Source: Owenia fusiformis (taxonomy: Eukaryota; Annelida; Polychaeta; Sabellida; Oweniidae). From it: a stretch of DNA of 64,000 bases. This document shows positions 35,401 to 44,400 of this stretch, one piece after another (within the stretch, counting starts at the first letter, position 1; every line of letters starts with the position of its first letter). Position numbers and translations under genes: made by a program. The stretch is from contig CAIIXF020000004.1 of the NCBI GenBank assembly GCA_903813345.2, positions 15,857,513-15,921,512 on the forward strand, given 5' to 3'. Below the pieces are notes generated by a model, which ran no database searches, was not told where the DNA came from, and saw only the letters and a list, made by a program, of their open reading frames with translations.

Positions 35401-38400
35401 ATCCATGACAAGTAACGACAAGCATAAATCAGAGAGTAATTTACAATCCTCAACTAGCTAAGTATTAAATGGAAAAAAATAAAAATAACAATCCCTTTAC
35501 TGATTTCTCATACAAAGCACTGCAATTAGTGTTGCCCTTCTCATGAAAGCCAATGCCAAATTGCAGTATAAATTATCAAAACAAAAAGAATCAATACAGA
35601 TATGATGCAATCATATTACATGTTCTCAAAACAAGAATATTTCCCTACTTTCAGATTTATTTTAATATTTTTGTGCTTAGAAAGTGCTATATTGTTGTCT
35701 TGTGGTAATGGACAGGTGTGGGGGTGTTCTTACGGGTGCCACATGTATTGGGGGGTGTTCTTACGAGTGCCACATGTATTGTGGGGTGTTCTTACGGGTG
35801 CCACATGTATTGTGGGGGTGTTCTCACGGGTGCCACATGTATTGTGGGGGTGTGCTCACGGATGCCACATGTATTGTGGGGGTGTGCTTACAGGTGCCAC
35901 ATGTATTGTTGGGGTGTGCTTACGGGTGCCACATGTATTGCGGGGGTGTGCTTACGGGTGCCACATGTATTGTGGGGGTGTGCTTACGGGTGCCACATGT
36001 ATTGTGGGGGTGTGCTAATGGGTGCCACATGTATTGTGGGGGTGTGCTAACGGGTGCCACATGTTTCTTATATATTCATTATTCACTAATATTGGTCAAT
36101 ATTTCTTGAATTTAAAGTGATGTTGGCGCTTATTAGAGGGTGGGTCCTGAATATGGCGATTATGGTACAGAAAACCTGTGTAAGTGGAACACTTTCTAGA
36201 GGAAAGGAAAGGAAAAATAGACATACAGCCTCACTATGTACCTACTAGTCTTAAGTGGAATAATAGGCTCTAGATTTTCAAATCAAGAAATATTCTTGAA
36301 TATCTAAAACCGATCTGCCAAACAGTTTAGAACCAGAAATGTGTATCAATAAAAACAAGATGCCACCTGACACATCAAGCTAATTATACATTTTCATACA
36401 TTTAATTATACATTTTATACATTGTATTATACATTTTTCAGGTATTATTAAAACATTAAAAGAATTTTACCTCAATAAAGCCTTCCACGCGGCCAAACTG
36501 TCCTTGACCGCCACTCTGTTTCTTATGCAAATAGTCGAAATCACAGCTGCTTGATAGAGTCTCCCGGAATGCAACATTTGGCTTACCCAGAATGCACTTG
36601 GTGCCATATTCTCTCTCAAGACGCTAAAATTGTAAATCATAAAAAATGCTTAATCATTATACAGATCTGTTTCATATATCAAATGGTATCATATGGTGAC
36701 ATAATGCTTGAATGGTACAAGATGATCAATCTTGCCCAAAAAGTACTGTACGTAACCATTTTGTTAAAATCTTTCAGAAGTTCTCCATTAATAATACTTT
36801 ATAATGAAATATGTGAAAATAAGAAAATTCAGTGAATGAGATATGGAATTACAAATACCTGAGCGTAGACATCAAGATGCAGTTCTCCCATACCAGATGC
36901 TATACTTTCTTTTGACTCAGGGTCGTATTTCACCCGGAATGTGGGATCTTCACGAACGAATCTAGCAATCCCTTTAGCAAAGTTATCCGTGTCTCCTTTG
37001 TTCACTGGCTTTATCGACATTGATATTACAGGTTCAGCAACATAAATAGACTCCTGGAATATTTCAAATATGCATTTTTGAGAACAAATACATCTGAAGA
37101 CAAGGCATTCACATACAAAATGTCACCCCCACTATTTGTTACAGATCCCACATGCCAACTGCAAACCGCTGAACACAGTCCACAAAAAAAGTTGGAAACT
37201 ATAACAATATGCCACCACTTGTGATGCTGACGTAATAAATTGAGCTTGCAGGCTCTACAATGGTTATCATGTAATGAAAATGCAATGGATTTGTGAAATT
37301 GATAATTACATACATTGTATATTCATTAAGCAACTAATTAATAAATCCCAAATTTACAATGAATCAGGTGATTTGTCAATGGAGTGAACCATGCCATGCT
37401 CAGAGCTGATATTATCACTCATTTAACTACAAATTGTGGCTCTAAAAGTACTTAAGTAGCTGATTTAACATTCCTTTCATTGAACATATTTACCAATAAT
37501 CACAGACACACTTTCTAATCACGCTGACTGTCAACTTAGAGTGCTGTAGCATGATAAGCCTTTTTAAAGTTGTCAATGGATTGATTTTAAAAACAAAGAG
37601 AACCACCCACCATTGAAATCTGTTCTCCTGACTTTAGAACAAACGTGTCTCCACTAGCGCAGTCTACACCAAATAAGGCGCAAATATCCCCAGCATACAC
37701 GTTTGAGACATCCTCCATTTCCTGAGCATTCATTCTCACCAAACGTGGAACACGGACTTTCTTGCCAGTTCTTACATTGATTATTGTCGACCCTTTCTCT
37801 AGGCATCCTTGGTAGATTCTCATATAAGTTAGCTGTCCAAAACGCCCAGCCTGAAAAACAGTTTTTTACAATATTATGTAAAAAAGATGTGTTATTGACA
37901 CAACTGGATAATTCAAGACAGGGTAACAACTAGGGGTCCCACATTTTGATAAGAGCAAACGATATTTACCTCACGATACGATATAAACGATACGAGCAAT
38001 GTAACAGTGCAACAAATATTTTTATTTTAAAAAATATTAGGTTAAAAACGATACAGAATTATAACCTATATGCAAGTTGAGTATCGATACGCTTTTATTG
38101 TGAGCAATTGCTTGTGCGCAATGGTCAATCATAGATCATATGATATGGAGAGCAGCTTAATCGGAAAAAATTGTAAAAATGAAACAACCTAGGCTGAAAA
38201 ATGTCACAACCAGATTAGATGTTTCAAATTGTTACAAAACTTTGACAATTTGTTACAAATGCCAAACTCCAAGTACTGACTCAAATTATAAGTCACAAAA
38301 AACATGGCTGTAACACTTTGTCACCAGTTCTTGTTGGTGACCCATCCACAAAAAGTTGGAGACTATAACAACATGTCACCAATTTTGGTGAAACCATAGA

Positions 38401-41400
38401 AATAACTGAAATTATTTACCTCTAATTTGAAAGCCAGGGCTACAAATGGGTGGGTGTCATCACGATCTGGATTTAAAATAATCTTACGTGGTTTCTCCCT
38501 AAAAATAAAGAAATACATAATATATCAAAAACAAAGAAAAATACAGTCTTAAATCTTTGATAAAATCATTTATCATCTTGAATTGCAGATTGAATTGAAA
38601 TTGAAATTGAATTGAATTGAATTGAATTGAAGGAATGACATACCCTGATTCGTCTAATGCAAAATTTTCTACTTCACTTGGGTTAGGCAAAAAATCTACT
38701 GCACCATCTAACAGAGGCTGGACACCCTGAAAATACACAATTACAAAAATTAGATGCTGGCTACCCTGTTAATGCAAGACAGAAATAAATAAATAAAAGA
38801 GGAAAACACTGTAAATATTTGATGACAATTCATACATAGCTTATGGCCTAGTCACATAGCCCGGCCGATGAGGTTACGATGAGCCAGCGATGCAATTTTC
38901 ACCGAACTCGGCCGAACACCGCCCGGACACCGGCCGGACATCCGTGGCGTTTGTTGCTTAAAACCGCATCGGTGGTAGCTCGGTGAAATTTTAACTTCGA
39001 AGTTAAATTTCACCGGGCTCTCACCGAGCTCCCTCATCATGTCATCGCAGCCCCATCGTAACCACATCCGTGCACGGCCGGGTATCGGCCGGTGTCCCGT
39101 GCATCTGAGACAACCAGAGGACGAGGTTTTTTAACAGACAGCGGCCGAGCTCCGACCGAGCTCCGGCCGATGTGGGACAGAGCATCGGCCGGTCACTGTT
39201 CAAAGCCCGTTAACAACCCGGCTGGCGATCGCACGGTGTCCTGTTACCTGCTCGGTGGCACCAAAAAAATCCACCGAGCTCTACCGATGCCCGACATCGG
39301 CCGGGCTATGTGACTAGGCCATTAGGCATAATACATCAAATTCAAGCCAATCAAACAAAGTATTTCAAATAATCTGCATCTTTAAAATTACAAGCATCGC
39401 TATTTTTAGATTCAGTGAAATTAATTCCCTCATTCACTATCAAAATTTCAAGCTGGCAGTTGAGTGAAAAACTATAAATGGTACCAAAAGGAATACCAAG
39501 ACAGATACTTATGCAGGTAAAATGTCAAATGATCAATTTTGACAATTTAATGCAATGTGTGAAAAGAATGCAATGTGTGAAAAGAATGCAATATGTGAAA
39601 AGAATATAAGCACATAAATCCATGAATTGTGGGAGATTTAATCCACTCATGGCTTACAATTCTTAGACTTTGAATTTGTGCTGCTACACTCATCTAAAAT
39701 CCGGAAACAAGACATATGTATGTGGTTTAAATCAGCCTACAAATCATTGAGTCCTGCGGTTAAATCCTTTAATTGTCTCCTCAATTTTTCCACATCAATT
39801 TCTCCTTTATTCTTACAGTACAAATTCCACCAAATTGAAATGTAACTCAATAAAACCTAGATACTCCCCTCTTTGAAAGAAACTACATTTTCCAGAAATT
39901 ATGTCAAAAAATGTTTCAAACAAACCTTATTTTTCAGTGCACTCCCAACAAACACTGGAGTAAAAGCTCGTTTGATACATGCACGTCGTATTGCAGCCAT
40001 TAGTTCTTCTTCATTTGGTGTCTTCTCCTCAAGGAACATTTCACCAATTGCATCATCAGCATTAGCTACAGCCTCTGTGAAATTCAAAATCAATTTTTAT
40101 ATAACCCGAAAGCATATTTTGACTTAAAGCATAATTTTGCATTACAAGTATTAAATGGTGTTTAAGGGCTATTATAACATTCTAAAATCAATCACATTTC
40201 CCTGGTTCAAGCATGAAATTCCTTCCAAATTCACAGTTTTTTATTAACAAAATTTGAAATAAATCAGATAATTTACATCTTCACTGTCTGCATATATATG
40301 ATTTTAGTATGTAGTATTTATCTTTTTCTTTTCATTTACTTAAATTACGCTGACTTTTCCTTAACTTTTCTCAGAATTCAATTATATCTTAAATGTGGTT
40401 CAAGGTCAAGGACAGCTTTTATGGCAGGAACTCCACCATTGACACGTCACACTGCACTAAGTCCAGGGCTTAAATCCTTAATTAACCTTACCTATGAGTT
40501 CAGCTCTCTTCTCTTCCACTTCTTCAACCATATTTGCAGGTACCTCCTTTTCAACAATATTTAACCTACAATAAAAAAAATATTATGGAATCAAAGGAAC
40601 AATTTGATTCATCTTCTCCTTAGCTATTGTTAATATCTGCTTCAAACCGATGGCTAAATATTAACATCTGTGATAATTTACTCAGGCAGTATCATCTATA
40701 ATGCAAAAGTTAAGAAAAATGAACCCAAATATTAATCAGTTCTTTTGCTCAATTGTAAATGATCATCAAATCATAATGTGGTTAATTTTAGTCTATTAAT
40801 TAAAATAATTTGAAGAAACTTCAAATCCATGTTATAAACAAAAGAAAATCAGAGATCGGGAACAGTCTTTCTGAACAACATCCATTGTTTAACTTGTTCA
40901 ATAATATTGGTTTTCACTCATTGCTCCACGGAACTTTAACTCTTTGTAGTCTGAAGGTGACTCTTTGCCTATAATTTTCCCCTCGGTCTGCTGGTGAAAC
41001 AATCAAATTCACATATTGTTTAAAACTGGTAGAACACAGGCATTATAAATCAAATGAAACTGTCAAGACTGCATACACATTTATCTGGATACAATGTGGA
41101 AAACTTTTTCATACTAACCCATTAGGTTCTTCAAAATATAAAGCTTTCCTATGTATTATGTCCACTATTCCCTCTAGATCTTTCTCTAGCCCTATAGGTA
41201 ACTGTACATAGGCTGCATTGTGGTAAAGTTTAGACCTGCAATAGTATAATAATCAGCATTTTGGTGTATTCGATATTTAAAGTATAAAATAAGGTACAAT
41301 TTACATATTTCTGTTCAAATGCAGACAAAGATGCTGATGAAGCATACTTGAATCCTTTTTTCATATGACTTTATTTCCTCCAGTGTAACAATTAATTGAC

Positions 41401-44400
41401 ATTACATTTACAAAGGGAAGATATGATAAACAAATGTTTGTTGTGTTGTCATATGGTAAAAAGTTAACATGATATTTTGAGTTAAACTTCAGTTTGGTTC
41501 AATGCAAGGTGGAGTATGATTCTGTTTGGTTCTCTTGTTTTAGTGGAGTGTATCAGGAGGTTACTTGAATCCTGGTAATTTTCAAACCAGAACAACGGCA
41601 ACGCCAAAGCGTAGCGAATCCAATCGAACAGAAGTGACTGGCATTTTTACAAACAAAATATATAGCAAATATCATAAAATAACACGCATAAGAAAGGCCA
41701 CCATTTTCAAAATGGTTGCTCACTAGCCAAGTTGTCATCAGAAGAAGTAATATGTTTTTTTTATAGTATTCACATACCAAATATGAACAAAATCGCTCCA
41801 CTACTTTTCGAGTAATGGTAAAATACTTCAAAATGGTGGCCATTTTTCAAAATGGCCACCTTCTACCAAAAGTGTCATTAGACAGTGTACCATGCTTATA
41901 GTATTCACATACCAAATATGAACAAAATCGCTCCACTACTTTTCGAGTTATAGGAAAATAAGTTAAAATGGCGACCATTTTTCAAAATGGCTGCCTTCTT
42001 ACCAAAAGTGTCATTAGACAGTGTGCCATGCTTATAGTATTCACATACCAAATATGAACAAAATCGCTCCACTACTTTTTGAGTTATAGTAAAATATGTT
42101 AAAATGGTGAAAAATGGCCGCCTCCTACCAAAAATGTCATTAGACAGTGAGTCATGCTTATAGTATTCACATACCAAATATGAACAAAATCGATCCACTA
42201 CTTCTTGAGTTACAGCAAAAATCGTAAAATAACGAGTAAAGGCCGCCATTTTTCAAGATGGCTGCCATGTGCTTCTTTAATATCTACATTTTTAGCTTTA
42301 TCAAAGTCCTATATAATTTTTTTACATTTAAAACATATTGCTATTACAGTTTTACATATTGCACCTAAATTACTGTAAAATCGGCACTAAAATGGCCGCC
42401 ATTTTTAAATGAGCGGCCATTTTGAAAATCGGCTTTCAAGCAGAACTTCTAGCCCCATAGGGTATATGTGTACAAAATATGAACAAAATCGGGCAGACGG
42501 TATTTGAGTTATTGCCCGGACAGACAGACAGACAGACGGACGGACAGACGTACGTACGTACGGACGGACAGACGTACGTACGGACGGACGGAGGCGTTCC
42601 CTATATCCCTCCGAACTTCGTTCGATGGGATAATAAATACTACTGTATATTGTGAAAATGAATCATAATTGTATATTAGAAGTTTAAACTACATTATGTC
42701 CTTTACTTTAATGATTACTGATCAGTAGAGTCAAGAACTAGAGTCAAAACAATAGTGGTTCATCAAAGATGCTGTGGATCAAAATAACTTTTATATATAT
42801 GTCAATATGAGATTTTATGGTTGGTTGACAGTTACCTTAATTGTCCTAAAACTCTGTTTGGATTTGCTCCAGTCCTATCTAACTTATTAATAAATGCAAT
42901 ACATGGCACATTATAGCGTTTCATCTGGCGGTTAACTGTCAATGTTTGGCTTTGAACGCCCCCTACGGAGCAGAGGACTAGCACAGCGCCATCTAACACA
43001 CGTAAGGCTCTTTCTACCTCAACTGTGAAGTCAACATGACCTGGAATATACAAATTGGCATATCGATTAATAATTCATATGGGTTAGAACTTTTTTGCAT
43101 AATATCAAAAATCTACAAGGATTTTAAATGGTAATCCATCAAACAGATAAGAATTACTGAATTATAATGTGATAGCTTTTCTGGTAATAGACTTTTCTGG
43201 AAGAAGTCCACTCCCTCAATGCTCAACAGTCTACAATATTCATTCATTTCTAAGGTAAGATAAAAGAGGTCTCAGGATTGTTTCCCTGAACATACAGTAC
43301 ATAAAATATTCATTCATTTCTAAGGTAAGATAAAAGAGGTCTCAGGATTGATTCTCTGAACATACAGTACATACATTAACAATATTCATTCATTTTTAAG
43401 GTAAGATAAAAGAGGTCTCAGGATTGATTCTCTGAACATACAGTACATACATTAACAATATTCATTCATTTTTAAGGTAAGATAAAAGAGGTCTCAGGAT
43501 TGATTCTCTGAACATACAGTACATACATTAACAATATTCATTCATTTTTAAGGTAAGATAAAAGAGGTCTCAGGATTGATTCTCTGAACATACAGTACAT
43601 ACAATATTCATTCATTTTTAAGGTAAGATAAAAGAGGTCTCAGGATTGATTCTCTGAACATACAGTACATACATTAACAATATTCATTCATTTTTAAGGT
43701 AAGATAAAAGAGGTCTCAGGATTGATTCTCTGAACATACAGTACATACAATATTCATTCATTTTTAAGGTAAGATAAAAGAGGTCTCAGGATTGATTCTC
43801 TGAACATACAGTACATACAATATTCATTCATTTTTAAGGTAAGATAAAAGAGGTCTCAGGATTGTTTCTCTGAACATACAGTACATAAAATATTCATTCA
43901 CTTCTAAGGTAAGATAAAAGAGGTCTCAGGATTGATTCTCTGAACATACAGTACATACAATTTTCATTCATTTTTAAGGTAAGATAAAAGAGGTCTCAGG
44001 ATTGTTTCTACAAAAGATCCAAATAAAAAAGATGGGTTATCATTCGACATGGCTTACCTTAAAAATAAGTTTGAAATAGAAATACATGTAGATATGCATT
44101 TAACAATCTTGTGGTGTCAAATATTTCCTATCACCCTCTCTATACCACAATAATATCGAAAGTTATGTTGACTACAGTATACCTGGTGTATCGATAATGT
44201 TGATATTTGTTCCTTTCCAGTCAGTATAGGTGGCAGCACTCTGTATGGTGATTCCTCGTTGCCGTTCAAGTTCCATAAAGTCCATAGTTGCGCCAACTTC
44301 ATCTTTACCTTTCACCTATGTACCGAGAAAACATGTAATTTTGAAAATATATAGCCTAACACTTTATCACTTCACTGTGGAAAAAATATTTTTTTGTCTG

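Noticed and set aside
35602-36109. Three overlapping 110-141-codon frames rich in TGATCIVG and RVPHVLWG
   Set aside because: They are one 32-bp minisatellite read in three frames; a unit length not divisible by three cycles the peptides. The paralogous loci have 2 and 4 units.
39092-39313. GC-rich open frame of 73 codons and its minus partner
   Set aside because: It lies wholly within the TTA-flanked MITE at 38844-39321; openness follows from high GC.
41905-42249. 114-codon minus frame with repeated [15 protein letters not shown]
   Set aside because: Product of the 135-bp tandem units in a repeat element.
43225-44010. CRISPR-like regular repeat
   Set aside because: Nuclear animal DNA, repeats directly adjoining without unique spacers, located in a gfm1 intron.
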